A stretch of DNA of 64,000 nt from Terriglobales bacterium (GCA_035651995.1 DASRER010000006.1:62001-126000), one strand, 5' to 3'. Shown: positions 18,191 through 26,957, numbered from the stretch's first letter. Program-made: numbers and translations. The notes: generated by a model not told the origin, from the letters alone.

Positions 18191-18850
18191 ATGGCATTGA
18201 AGATCAACGACACCGCACCAGACTTTGTGGCGGAAACCACTGAAGGTCCCATCCGCTTCCACGACTGGATCGGCAACGGCTGGGCCGTGCTGTTCTCGCA
18301 TCCCAAGGACTTCACGCCCGTCTGCTCCACCGAACTGGGCTACATGGCCAAGCTGAAGCCGGAGTTCGACAAGCGCAACGTCAAGATCCTCGGCCTGTCC
18401 GTGGACCCGGTGGACGACCACAAGCGCTGGGCCGACGACATCAAGGCGATCACCGGCACCGCGCCCAACTATCCGCTGATCGGCGACAAAGACCTGAAGA
18501 TCGCCAAGGCGTACGAGATGCTGCCCGCCGAAGCGGGCGACACGTGCGCCGGACGCACCCCGGCCGACAACGCCACCGTGCGCAACGTGTTCGTGGTGGG
18601 TCCGGACAAGAAGATCAAGCTGATCCTGGTCTACCCGATGACCACGGGGCGCAACTTCGACGAGATCCTGCGCGTCATCGACGCCATGCAGCTCACCGCC
18701 AAGCACCAGGTTGCCACGCCGGTGAACTGGAAGCCGGGCGATGACGTGATCATTGTTCCCGCCGTCTCCGACGAAGACGCGAAGAAGAAGTATCCCGAAG
18801 GGTGGAAGGCCGCGCGGCCCTACGCGCGCTTCGTGAAGCAGCCGAAGTAA
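18191..18850 (+). CDS. 1-Cys peroxiredoxin (Prx6 type)
   Basis: Thiol peroxidase of 219 residues reducing H2O2 and organic hydroperoxides. The peroxidatic Cys is C45 in DFTPVCSTELG, with T42 and a downstream Arg in TVRNVFVV completing the active site. The C-terminal extension (VNWKPGDDVIIVP..YARFVKQPK) is the Prx6-type dimerisation arm. A second Cys in GDTCAGRTP is not at a typical resolving position. Start placed at MALKINDTAPDF with GAAGAGGGA about 10 nt upstream. A strong terminator follows, so it is monocistronic. Confidence 0.94.
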   Translation: MALKINDTAPDFVAETTEGPIRFHDWIGNGWAVLFSHPKDFTPVCSTELGYMAKLKPEFDKRNVKILGLSVDPVDDHKRWADDIKAITGTAPNYPLIGDKDLKIAKAYEMLPAEAGDTCAGRTPADNATVRNVFVVGPDKKIKLILVYPMTTGRNFDEILRVIDAMQLTAKHQVATPVNWKPGDDVIIVPAVSDEDAKKKYPEGWKAARPYARFVKQPK

Positions 18851-18875
18851 GGCAGTACCGAGTACTGAGTTGATG

Positions 18876-18909
18876 TGGCGCCGGCCCCAGGCCCGCGCCA
18901 TTTTTTTTT
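18876..18909 (+). terminator. Rho-independent terminator of the peroxiredoxin gene
   Basis: The stem TGGCGC/GCGCCA closes a GC-rich hairpin directly followed by nine T residues at 18901-18909, 25 nt after the stop codon. This is the clearest intrinsic terminator in the window. Confidence 0.9.
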
Positions 18910-18910
18910 G

Positions 18911-19679
18911 CGCGAGGCGATTTCCACATGGCCCCCTTCCCCCTCCCCGCGATCCTGATTCTGCAATCACTTGGCGGGGGGATCCTCGCAAGATCGTGAG
19001 AGCCGGAGGTTTAAGACCGAGGTCTTAAACGCTTTGCTTTCAGCGGCGCCTGCGCAACGTGTTCAGCCGGCGAACCTTAGATTCGCGATCTTGAAAAGGC
19101 GGGAGTTAGCGGCGCAACGCGTTCGATTTTCAAAGAACAAAGGCCCAGCCGGGTCGATCGCGCCTGGCAACAGGGGGAAGCGAGCCGGCTGGGCTGCTAT
19201 TTCCAGCTTAGCAAATTGAGGAGGGCGAATGGGAAGGTGCGGCGAAAATTTAGTGCGCGGCGAATGAACGAGTTGGAGTGCTTGTTGCGTTGTTCGGGGC
19301 TTGACAAGATTCTGAGCAGCCGGCGAAGCCGGCGGCAGTTTGGTAGCCCACAGCGTGAGCTGCGGGCAGGCTGGGCATTTGGGGGAGCTCGCGAAGCGAG
19401 CGGCAGGAATGCTGCTAACCGGGTTCGTGCCGCCCGCTGCGCGGGCTCTTTTCTCGACGCCAGGAACCCACAGCATACGCTGTGGGCTACTAATGTTTCG
19501 CTAGCTTCGCCAGCTGCGCGTCGCTCTATTAATGTTTCGCTCGCTGCCGCCAAGCTCTTCGTTGCGGGGAAAAAGACAGGGCCCAGGGCGACTCCCGCAG
19601 ATGACTGTCGTCACCAGCGGGCTTACGTGTTTTTGCGAGCCGGTTTCGCCGGGCTAAAGCCCGACGCTTCCACCGAGGG
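18911..19679. other. Long gene-free region with strong hairpins and dispersed repeats
   Basis: No convincing gene in about 770 nt. It holds a perfect 10-bp inverted repeat with a 2-nt loop (GTTTAAGACC/GGTCTTAAAC, 19009-19030). A 10-bp inverted repeat with a 32-nt loop (19143-19194) is followed, on the minus strand, by TTTGTTCTTTGAAAATCG, which resembles a leftward terminator or an rRNA-leader boxA. Short hairpins are packed between 19315 and 19520, including CCCACAGC/GCTGTGGG at 19467-19486, related to the direct repeats near 38.4 kb. A structured RNA or an rRNA-leader remnant is possible. Confidence 0.45.
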
Positions 19680-20558
19680 TCACTGTCCCTGCCGCCACTG
19701 CTGCCGCCACAATTTTTCGATCTCGATGGCCAGCAGCATCGGCGGACGCCCGATCAGCATGTCGCGCCGCCCGGAAAAAACCTTGCCGTACACCACGCCG
19801 AGCGGCTCGTGGTAGAGGATGAGCACGTTGTTGTCGGCGCAGTCGTGGTTCTTGCAGGCGCCGGCGAGGATGTACTCCTTGCCCGCGACCACCACCTTGC
19901 GGTTCTGCGGACTGGGCCCATCGAGCTGGGCCAGCCACGGCACGCGGGTCAGCGGGCCGAGCGCGCGGTAGTAGGCCGCCTTCGCTTTGCGATCCTGGAG
20001 CAGACCGGGCGCGGTGAGCTGGTCGAGGGCGTACCTGGGCGCCGGACCGCGCGATGGCGCCGCGCCGGAAGCGCCAGGCGTGCTCGCAGAGTTTGCGTCC
20101 TTCGTTGCGCCGCCCAACGCAGTCGCCGATGCTCGGCATCGCCGATACTTCAGCGCCAGGTTGGCGCGTCCGACTGCCGCCTGCACGGGGCGGTCGCCGT
20201 CGAGCTTGATGTAATCGCCGGCCCGGTCAACATAAACGATGGCGATCATCTGCGCGTTGTCCGGCATGTCGCCCTGAAACGCGACTTTGTAGTTCTCCGG
20301 CGCGCTGTTGCCGAAGTACGAGTACGACGCCTGCACGTTGTTCGACGCCACGCGGTTGTTGCCGGCGATGAACACCAGCGCGCTGTCGAACACGGTGATG
20401 CGCGGCGAGCTGTTGTTGCGGCAGTCGGAGAGATACGTTCCACCGAACAGCCGCATGGTCTCGCGGTCCAGGCGCTCCTGCGCGCCGGCCGCGAGCGCGC
20501 CCATCAGCAGGCACGCCGCCGCGGCGGCCCATCGCCTCATGCTTTGACTCCGGCCCAT
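19680..20558 (-). CDS. Exported two-domain protein with C-terminal Ivy-type lysozyme inhibitor domain
   Basis: Predicted secreted protein of 292 residues. The start MGRSQSMRRWAAAAACLLMG has GGGGA just upstream and gives a signal peptide ending near GAQE (about 28). Residues about 178-290 match the Ivy family, periplasmic inhibitors of C-type lysozymes; the hallmark CKPHDC loop that plugs the lysozyme active site appears as CKNHDC at 235-240. Residues about 30-141 form a separate domain bounded by C46 and C141 that I do not recognise, joined by an Ala/Ser/Pro linker. E. coli Ivy has only the inhibitor domain, so this is roughly twice as long. Divergent from tRNA-Sec. A function in resisting lysozyme or controlling endogenous lytic enzymes is inferred. 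Confidence 0.85.
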   Translation of the reverse strand: MGRSQSMRRWAAAAACLLMGALAAGAQERLDRETMRLFGGTYLSDCRNNSSPRITVFDSALVFIAGNNRVASNNVQASYSYFGNSAPENYKVAFQGDMPDNAQMIAIVYVDRAGDYIKLDGDRPVQAAVGRANLALKYRRCRASATALGGATKDANSASTPGASGAAPSRGPAPRYALDQLTAPGLLQDRKAKAAYYRALGPLTRVPWLAQLDGPSPQNRKVVVAGKEYILAGACKNHDCADNNVLILYHEPLGVVYGKVFSGRRDMLIGRPPMLLAIEIEKLWRQQWRQGQ

Positions 20559-20660
20559 GGACTCCCCTTCTTTGGCCTTGCGAAAAAACCGAGCTGCGAG
20601 CGTCATCCTGAAAACGGGAAGAATGAAAGTGCTATAAAAATAAGGTTGCACAGCCGGCAC

Positions 20661-20759
20661 GGAAGCGCATGTGGTCCGGTGATCATCCCGGTCTTCAAAA
20701 CCGGCGCTCGGCGCCTTCGTGGTGTCGAGGGTGGGTTCGACTCCCACTCGCTTCCGCCA
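20661..20759 (+). tRNA. selC: tRNA-Sec (UCA), selC, with encoded CCA
   Basis: A roughly 96-nt tRNA plus CCA with selenocysteine-tRNA features: the acceptor begins GGAAGCG and ends CGCTTCC-G-CCA, the D stem is six base pairs (GTGGTC/GATCAT), the anticodon loop is CTTCAAA with anticodon UCA, and a 9-bp extra arm (CTCGGCGCC/GGTGTCGAG with G-U pairs, TTCGT loop) is followed by a T-arm with TTCGACT. This fits the bacterial 8/5 fold apart from an apparent C-U mismatch at the eighth acceptor pair. It implies that the organism decodes UGA as selenocysteine; selA, selB and selD are not in the window. Confidence 0.95.
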
Positions 20760-20838
20760 CAGCTGCGCCGGTCCCTCGCGATCGCTCGGGACTTGGCCTG
20801 CGGGCCCCCCGCTGCTGCGCTCACGCCCGCAAAGCGGC

Positions 20839-20867
20839 CCAGGTTCGACTACCGCTTGCTTCCGCCA
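20839..20867 (+). repeat. Partial duplicate of the tRNA-Sec 3' end
   Basis: This 29-nt segment matches the T-arm and acceptor 3' end of the tRNA-Sec, CCA included, at 23 of 29 positions, with the last ten identical. No D-arm or anticodon arm precedes it. It may be an attachment-site scar of an element that integrated at selC, or a decayed tandem tRNA copy. The 80 nt between contain an R10-like inverted repeat (20769-20791). Confidence 0.65.
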
Positions 20868-21039
20868 AGCTCCGATCCCGGCGGTGTCCCGTAGCGGGAA
20901 CCAGGGTCCCGCCCTCCCGCAACAAAATTCTGGCAAAAATCGGGCGCCCGAGGTAGATTTCTTGCCGCAAGCCGGCCCCCCAGCCCGGCCGTCGGCCCGG
21001 TAACGCTCGGCCCGTCGTCGAGATTTCCCGCAAGCAAAA

Positions 21040-22035
21040 ATGCAACGTTCACTTACGCGAGCGCTGTGCGCCGGAACGGTTGTGCTGCTGTTCGGCTGCG
21101 CCCTGGCGGCAGGACAGAGCGAGAGCCTGGGTGACGTGGCGCGCCGTGAACGTGAGCGCCGGGCGCGCGCGGCGTCGCACCCGCGGGTGCTGACCAACGA
21201 AGACCTGCAACGGGAAAAAATTCTCGACGACGACGCGCGCGCGACGTTGGCGAATGATTCCAGCGCCGCGGCGCAGAAAATGCCCTCCCCGGCCGGAAGC
21301 GCGAGTGCACCCGCGGTCGTCATCGCGCCGGCCATGCCACAACCGGCGCAGGCGGCAGCGAGCGAAGCCCAGGCGCCGTGGAGCTTCTCGCTCGGTGAGT
21401 ACGCTCGCCGTCTGCGCGAAGAGAAGGCGCGCGCACGTGAAGCGCACGCGCTCGCCGAGCGCAGCACCGGCCCGGGCGCGGCAACGCCCGCTTCGCGGGT
21501 GATGATCGCGCCGCGCACCGCGCCGCGTTCGCTGGCGGCAATCAGCGCCGGGCCGCGGAGCGCGCGGCGAAGAACGGAGCGATCGCCCCGGCGCGTTGGC
21601 GGCGCCGGCGACGAAGATCGAGTGCTGCGCGCGATGGGCACGAACTACACGCTGCGGCGCGGCGACTCGCTCTGGAAAGTTGCGCGCCTGCTTTTTCGCG
21701 ACGCGCGATTGTGGAAGGAAATCTGGCGCGCCAACCCGCAGATCACGAATCCCAATCGCGTGCGCGCGGGAAGAACCGTTCGCCTGCCCGGCGAGCAAAC
21801 TCTGGCGCGGGCCCGCGCCCGGCTCGCCGCGCCTCGCGTGGCACGCGTTTCCGGCCCGCGCAACCATCCTGCAGCCGCGGCCAGCGCATGGGGAGCGTCG
21901 CTGAAGTCCCGCCGCGGCGCAACGCCGCTTGCGGCACACGCCGCGGCCGTGGCCGGCCTGCCGGATGCCGCAGTTGCCGCGGTTTGCGACGGGCCGGCGT
22001 CCGCGTGCTCGGCGCAGCCGCCGTCGCGCAAGTAA
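21040..22035 (+). CDS. Secreted LysM-domain protein
   Basis: Exported protein of 331 residues with a signal peptide over about 1-24 (LTRALCAGTVVLLFGCALAAG). An Arg/Glu/Ala-rich low-complexity region follows. One LysM peptidoglycan-binding domain spans about 202-250 (YTLRRGDSLWKVARLLFRDARLWKEIWRAN then VRAGRTVRLP). The C-terminal 80 residues are basic and Ala-rich. No hydrolase domain is attached, so it probably anchors or organises at the cell wall. The start ATG has no strong ribosome-binding site. Position beside the Ivy-domain gene suggests a cell-envelope theme, but they are divergent. Confidence 0.82.
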   Translation: MQRSLTRALCAGTVVLLFGCALAAGQSESLGDVARRERERRARAASHPRVLTNEDLQREKILDDDARATLANDSSAAAQKMPSPAGSASAPAVVIAPAMPQPAQAAASEAQAPWSFSLGEYARRLREEKARAREAHALAERSTGPGAATPASRVMIAPRTAPRSLAAISAGPRSARRRTERSPRRVGGAGDEDRVLRAMGTNYTLRRGDSLWKVARLLFRDARLWKEIWRANPQITNPNRVRAGRTVRLPGEQTLARARARLAAPRVARVSGPRNHPAAAASAWGASLKSRRGATPLAAHAAAVAGLPDAAVAAVCDGPASACSAQPPSRK

Positions 22036-22086
22036 TTCCCCGCCGCCGGACTGGCGCGCCGCCCGCCGCGCGTGTAAAACCAGAGC

Positions 22087-22761
22087 GTGGCGGTCTCCAC
22101 CACTTCCGCTTTTTCCGATGACGGGCGCTCGCCTGCGGTGCGCGGCGTGCTGCACGCGCCGGCATCGGCGAATGGCGCGGCGATCGCGCTCACGCACGGC
22201 GCCGGCGGCAATATGAACGCGCCGGTGCTGGTGGCGATGGCCGATGCGCTGGCCGCCGCCGGCTTCACGGCGCTGCGCTACCAGCTGCCGTATCGCCAGG
22301 CGCGGCCCACGGGACCGCCGCGTGTGGGAGACGCGGAGCGCGATCGCGACGGCATCGGCAACGCGCTCGCGTCGCTGCGCGCAGCCGGCGCGGAGCGCAT
22401 CTTCGCCGGCGGGCACTCCTACGGCGGGCGCCAGACGACGATGCTGGCCGCCGACGAACCCGCACTTGCCGGAGGGCTGCTGTTGTTTACGTACCCGCTG
22501 CATCCGCCGGGACGCGCGGCGCAGTTGCGCACCGCGCACTTCCCGCAACTACGAACGCCCGCCATGTTCGTGCACGGCGAGCGCGACAACTTCGCCACCA
22601 CGGCGGAGCTGGAGGCGGCGATCAAACTCATTGCGGCGCGCACAGCGATGGTTGAAGTCGCCGGCGCAGGGCACGATCTGCGTCCGCCAAAGCGCGCGGA
22701 GTCTCTCGAGGGCCTCGCCGCGCGCGTGGCGCGCGAGTTTGCCTCTTTTGTGGGCGCCTGA
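22087..22761 (+). CDS. Alpha/beta hydrolase of the KANL3/Tex30-like family
   Basis: Cytosolic alpha/beta hydrolase of 224 residues. The oxyanion region is LTHGAGGNMN, the nucleophile elbow is GGHSYGGR, the acid is Asp in HGERDNF and the His is in GAGHDL, so the triad is complete. The start is GTG. The family is widespread in bacteria without an assigned substrate. Next gene begins 48 nt downstream on the same strand. Confidence 0.85.
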   Translation: MAVSTTSAFSDDGRSPAVRGVLHAPASANGAAIALTHGAGGNMNAPVLVAMADALAAAGFTALRYQLPYRQARPTGPPRVGDAERDRDGIGNALASLRAAGAERIFAGGHSYGGRQTTMLAADEPALAGGLLLFTYPLHPPGRAAQLRTAHFPQLRTPAMFVHGERDNFATTAELEAAIKLIAARTAMVEVAGAGHDLRPPKRAESLEGLAARVAREFASFVGA

Positions 22762-22809
22762 TCGCCGCGGACCCCCAGAGCACGATATGATTTCCGGCGG
22801 AGGCGCCGC

Positions 22810-23166
22810 ATGAAGAACACCGCTCTTGCGCGCAAGACGACAGCCCTGGCGCTGGTGGTGGCCGCCACGCTCGTGCTCGCCGCGTGTCCGCCGAGCGTGC
22901 GTATCGGCGACCTGGCGGCCGATCCGGGCCGCTACTACAACAAGGAAGTGTCGGTCTCCGGCACGGTGACGCAGTCGTACGGCGCGCTCGGCACCGGGGC
23001 CTACGAACTGGAGGACGGCAGCGGCAAGATCTGGGTCATCAGCGAGAACTACGGCACTCCGTCCAGGGGCGCGCGCGTGGGCGTGACCGGCAGCGTGATC
23101 CAGGGCGCGAGCTTTGGCGGACGCACGTTCGGCCTCGCGCTGCGCGAGACGCGGCGCCGCCACTGA
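22810..23166 (+). CDS. Small lipoprotein with an OB-fold-like domain
   Basis: Exported lipoprotein of 118 residues. GGAGG lies about 9 nt before the ATG. The signal peptide ends in the lipobox LAAC near residue 26. The mature part (VRIGDLAADPGRYYNKEVSVSGTVTQSYGALGTGAYELEDGSGKIWVIS..) has the strand pattern of a small OB-fold, similar to bacterial nucleic-acid-independent OB domains in envelope proteins. It is followed after 5 nt by a large secreted hydrolase, so the two are probably co-transcribed. Function unknown. Confidence 0.8.
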   Translation: MKNTALARKTTALALVVAATLVLAACPPSVRIGDLAADPGRYYNKEVSVSGTVTQSYGALGTGAYELEDGSGKIWVISENYGTPSRGARVGVTGSVIQGASFGGRTFGLALRETRRRH

Positions 23167-23171
23167 ACCGC

Positions 23172-25199
23172 ATGAACCAGCGCTTGGCAGCGGCTGCGTG
23201 GCACTCCGCCGCGCTGCTCGCGATCGTGTGCCTGTTCGCCGGCGAGGGGCTGGCGCGCGTGCAGCGCGTCGAGATTACCCGCCGCGAAGATGTGCTCGGC
23301 GGCAAGCCGTGGGGCAACGCCGGCGCTTACGAAAAACTCGTCGGCCGCGTCTACTTCAGCGTGAAGCCGGAGAACGCGCACAACCGGCAGATCATCGACC
23401 TGCCGCGCGCCGACCGCAACGCCGCCGGCGAAGTGGAGTTCTCCTCCGACGTTTACATCCTGCGTCCGAAAGAATCGTCACGCGGCAACGGCGCGCTGCT
23501 GCTGGAGATTTCCAATCGCGGCGGCAAGGGGATTCTCGCCATCATGAACGGCGGACGCCCCGGGCCTGACCCGACCACCGAAGAGCAGTTCGGCGACGGG
23601 TTTCTCCTGCGCAACGGTTACACGGTCGCGTGGCTCGGCTGGCAGTGGGACGTTCGTGACGATCCCAGCCTGGTGCGTTTGTATGCGCCGGTGGCGCGCG
23701 GGCCGATGGGAGCGCATTTGCGCGGGCCGGTGCGCACCGACTTCACGCTGAACGAGGCGCGCGACGAGGCGCCGCTCGCGCACCTGGTGCGCAACATTGT
23801 CGGCGGCCAGGGATATGCGGCCGCCGATGCGGACAGTCCCTACGACGTGCTCACCGTGCGCGACGCGCCACTCGCCGCGCGCCAGCCGATCGAGCGCTCA
23901 CGCTGGAAGTTCGCGCGCATGGCTGAAGGCAAGCTCACGCCCGATCGCCGCTCGATCCACCTCGACGGCGGCTTCCAGCCGGGAAAGATTTACGAACTCG
24001 TTTATTACGCCGAGGACCCGGTGGTCGCCGGACTGGGCCTGGCCGCGGTGCGCGACTTCGCCAGCTATGTGAAGAACGACAAGCAGGCGGTCGCGCCCGT
24101 CGCGCGCGCCTACACGGTTGGGATTTCGCAGAGTGGCCGCTTCCTGCGGCAATTTCTCTTCGACGATTTCAACGCCGACGAAGACGGCCGCCAGGTGTTC
24201 GACGGCATGATCTCGCACGTGGCCGGCGCGGGACGCGGCAGCTTCAACCACCGCTTCGCGCAACCTTCCCGCGACGGCCAGCCGATGAGCGCATTTTTCT
24301 TTCCCGTGGACATCCCGCCGTTCGCCACCACGGGGCCGTGCAAGGGTTGTACCGGACTGCTGGACCGCGCCGCTGGGTCGAACACGGCGCCGAAGATTTT
24401 TCTCAGCAACACGTCGTATGAGTACTGGAGCCGGGCAGCGTCGCTCATCCACACCAGCTACGACGCCAAGGGCGATCTCGCGCCCGACCCGCGGGTGCGC
24501 ATCTACATGTTCGCCGGGCTGCAGCACGCCAGCGATCCGTTTCCGCCGCAGCGCACCGAAGGCCAGCAGCGCAACAACGCCAACCCGGTGCGCTTCTTCT
24601 GGCGCGCCATGCTCACGAACCTCGACGCGTGGGTCGCGCGCGGCGTGGAGCCGCCGCCGACCACGGTCCCGCGCGTCGCGGACGGTACGCTGGTCACGCT
24701 GGACAAGCTGAAGTTCCCGAAGATTCCCGGCATCAACGTTCCGCGCAGCACGAACCTCGGGTTCCAGCTCGATTTTGGCCCGCACTTCACCGAGGGAATC
24801 ATCACGCAGGAGCCGCCGAAGGTCCTGGCGACGTTCGGCACGCTCGTGCCGCAGACCAACGCCGACGGCAACGACCTGGGCGGCGTCACACCACCGGAGC
24901 TGGCCGTCCCGTTGGCGACGTACACAGGCTGGAACCTCCGCTCGCCCCAGATCAGCGCGCCCGAGCAGCGCACCAGTTTTCTGGGATCGTATATTCCGTT
25001 CGCCAGGACTGCCGCCGAGCGCGCAGCCAACCACGATCCGCGCTTGTCGCTGGCGGAGCGCTATCCGAGTTATGACGATTACCAGCGGAAGTATCGGGCC
25101 GCGATCGAGAAGCTCATCCAGCAGCGCTTCCTGCTCAGAGAGGACTTGCCGGCGCTGATGGAGCGCGGCCAGGCCGAGTGGCAGGAAGCGATGAAGTAA
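23172..25199 (+). CDS. Large secreted alpha/beta hydrolase-domain protein
   Basis: Exported protein of 675 residues. The start MNQRLAAAAWHSAALLAIVCLFAGEGLARV gives a signal peptide; a frame extension upstream overlaps the preceding gene and is rejected. The sequence matches the family annotated as alpha/beta hydrolase-domain proteins (Abhydrolase_10 type): a nucleophile elbow YTVGISQSGRFLRQF near residue 320, then IPPFATTGPCKGCTG and FLGSYIPFARTAAER near the C-terminus. Such proteins are common in Acidobacteriota and Proteobacteria; substrates are not established. It lies 5 nt downstream of the OB-fold lipoprotein and ends in an R9/R3-like palindrome. Confidence 0.83.
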   Translation: MNQRLAAAAWHSAALLAIVCLFAGEGLARVQRVEITRREDVLGGKPWGNAGAYEKLVGRVYFSVKPENAHNRQIIDLPRADRNAAGEVEFSSDVYILRPKESSRGNGALLLEISNRGGKGILAIMNGGRPGPDPTTEEQFGDGFLLRNGYTVAWLGWQWDVRDDPSLVRLYAPVARGPMGAHLRGPVRTDFTLNEARDEAPLAHLVRNIVGGQGYAAADADSPYDVLTVRDAPLAARQPIERSRWKFARMAEGKLTPDRRSIHLDGGFQPGKIYELVYYAEDPVVAGLGLAAVRDFASYVKNDKQAVAPVARAYTVGISQSGRFLRQFLFDDFNADEDGRQVFDGMISHVAGAGRGSFNHRFAQPSRDGQPMSAFFFPVDIPPFATTGPCKGCTGLLDRAAGSNTAPKIFLSNTSYEYWSRAASLIHTSYDAKGDLAPDPRVRIYMFAGLQHASDPFPPQRTEGQQRNNANPVRFFWRAMLTNLDAWVARGVEPPPTTVPRVADGTLVTLDKLKFPKIPGINVPRSTNLGFQLDFGPHFTEGIITQEPPKVLATFGTLVPQTNADGNDLGGVTPPELAVPLATYTGWNLRSPQISAPEQRTSFLGSYIPFARTAAERAANHDPRLSLAERYPSYDDYQRKYRAAIEKLIQQRFLLREDLPALMERGQAEWQEAMK

Positions 25200-25200
25200 G

Positions 25201-25270
25201 TTGCCAGTTGGCAGCCGCCAGAAGAACGCTGCCGGCTGCTAGCTGTTCGTAGCCGGTAGCCGGCAGCGCA
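25201..25270. repeat. Palindromic element between convergent genes (R9-like)
   Basis: Inverted arms made of GCCAGTTGGCAGCCGCCAG-like and TAGCCGGTAGCCGGCAGCG-like units occupy the whole gap between the hydrolase stop and the stop of the leftward histidine kinase. Each arm starts within 1-5 nt of a stop codon. Confidence 0.65.
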
Positions 25271-25274
25271 TGGC

Positions 25275-26957
25275 TTACGCCACCGCCTGTTCCCGCGGAT
25301 TTTCCGGCAGAAAAATGGAAACGCACGTGCCGCCGTGCGCGCCTTTTGTCGCGCTGCGCACGCGGATGCGTCCGCCGTGTTTTTCCACCGCGGCGCGCAC
25401 CACCCAGATTCCCAGTCCGCTGCCGCGCTCGGTGCGCAGCGGCGAGAACGGCGCGAGCAGGCGGTTCAGGCGGTCGCGCGCGATGCCCGGCCCGGTGTCG
25501 CGCAGAACAATGCGCACTCCCTTGCGCCGCGGATCGCGCCAGTCGCGCGACCGGTAAACGTGCACCCAGATGCAGTCGCCGTGCCGGGCGGCGCCGGTGG
25601 CATTGCGCAGCAGGTTGAGCAGCGCGTGATGCAGCTCCTGCTCGAAGCAGGCGATCTCGCAGCCGGGCATGAGCTTGCGCTGCACGCGCAGGCCGGCCTG
25701 GCGCATCGCGGGCCCGTGCTCCTCCAGGGCGCCGGCCACGAGACGAGAGACGTCGACCTGTGCGAGCGCGCCGGTCGGATACAGCCCGAGGAGCTGGCGC
25801 GATATGCGGGTCATGCGGGCCGCTTCCTCGCGCGCCACGTCGAGCAGCGTTTGTGAGCGCGGGTCGAGCCCGGGCGAGCGCGCCAGCAGCGCCAGGGCAT
25901 AGGTGACGGCGGCGAGCGGATTGTTGATCTCGTGCGCCAGCGACGCCGCCAGTTTCGAGCTGGCGTCGGCGCGCTCCCGATCGCGCAGTTGCGCGCGCGA
26001 TCGCTTCAGCGAACTGGCCATGTCGGCGAACACCTGGCCGAACTCGCGGATCTCCATGGGGCCGCCGCGCGGCACGGGCGAATCGAAATCGCCCGCCTGC
26101 AAAGCCAGAGCGCGCCGCCGAAGCTGCGCGATGGGCGTGGAGAACAGGCCGGCGACCACGTAAGCCAGCGCCAGCGCCGCCAAACCCCACAGCGCCGCCA
26201 GGCCCATGGAGACGCGGCGCAGTTGCGCGGTGCCGGCCAGCGCTTCCGCCTGCTCGATCTCGGCGATCAGGCAGCCGCCGATCTCGGGGAGGTCGAGCAC
26301 GGTGCGCAGATGTCCGTCGCTGACCGGCGCGACATGGCACGAGGCGTTCGGCCGGGTGCTGTGCGGAGCAAACACCTGTCCGGTGGGGCTCACGAAGTCC
26401 ACGTGCCCGCTGCGGCCCAGCCCGTAAGTGGAAAAGATCTGCTGGAGGTCGGCGCGGTAAAAACCCGCGAGCAGGCGGGTCCGGCCCTCCGCGTCGCGGG
26501 TGCGCAGCACATAGCCCACGCGGTGCTGGCTGGCGCTCGGCACGAATTGCAGGCCGGCGTCCGAATCGGCGAGCGTGGCCAGCCAGCGGGCGCAGCCTCC
26601 CGCGCCGATGCGCAGCCGCCCCGGCGTGACCAGCAGCGCGCAAATTGCGTCGCTGTTGCGCACGTATTCGGCCAGGGACTCGCGCACGCATTGCGTGTTC
26701 AGCGCGCCGCTGGCGCCGCAGTTGCTCTCGGCGCTTTCCAGCGTGTGACGCACCTGGTCGCGCTCGCGCGTGAGACGATCGAAAAGCAACTGCCTGCGGC
26801 CCTCTGCTGCAAGCGACAACATTTGCCGGGTGTGCTCGTTGGCCGCGGCCCGCGACAGCCGATAGTCCACCATGCCGACCAGCGCGCAGGCGGATGCCGC
26901 CACCGCGACCAGCACAAGAGTCAGTTGTACCCGGATCGACGGGCTGGGTACTCGCAT
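25275..26957 (-). CDS. Membrane sensor histidine kinase
   Basis: Two-component sensor of 560 residues. TM1 spans about 9-30, a periplasmic sensor about 31-250 containing six Cys (80, 90, 106, 122, 207, 229), TM2 about 251-271, HAMP about 270-322, the HisKA motif with H342 in SLAHEINNPLAAV, and HATPase with N-box LLNLLRNATGAA, G1 DTGPGI and G2 GSGLGIWVV. The Cys-rich periplasmic domain could sense redox or bind metal, but I see no known motif. No response regulator is adjacent, so it is an orphan. The 420-nt region upstream has no gene. Confidence 0.93.
   Translation of the reverse strand: MRVPSPSIRVQLTLVLVAVAASACALVGMVDYRLSRAAANEHTRQMLSLAAEGRRQLLFDRLTRERDQVRHTLESAESNCGASGALNTQCVRESLAEYVRNSDAICALLVTPGRLRIGAGGCARWLATLADSDAGLQFVPSASQHRVGYVLRTRDAEGRTRLLAGFYRADLQQIFSTYGLGRSGHVDFVSPTGQVFAPHSTRPNASCHVAPVSDGHLRTVLDLPEIGGCLIAEIEQAEALAGTAQLRRVSMGLAALWGLAALALAYVVAGLFSTPIAQLRRRALALQAGDFDSPVPRGGPMEIREFGQVFADMASSLKRSRAQLRDRERADASSKLAASLAHEINNPLAAVTYALALLARSPGLDPRSQTLLDVAREEAARMTRISRQLLGLYPTGALAQVDVSRLVAGALEEHGPAMRQAGLRVQRKLMPGCEIACFEQELHHALLNLLRNATGAARHGDCIWVHVYRSRDWRDPRRKGVRIVLRDTGPGIARDRLNRLLAPFSPLRTERGSGLGIWVVRAAVEKHGGRIRVRSATKGAHGGTCVSIFLPENPREQAVA

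Noticed and set aside
20661-21039. Selenoprotein gene next to selC
   Set aside because: No in-frame TGA within a conserved gene was found near selC or elsewhere in the window; the peroxiredoxin and other redox proteins use Cys.
19680-21641. 653-residue reading of the Ivy-domain gene
   Set aside because: The upstream part runs antisense through tRNA-Sec and the LysM gene; a signal peptide and ribosome-binding site define the shorter start.
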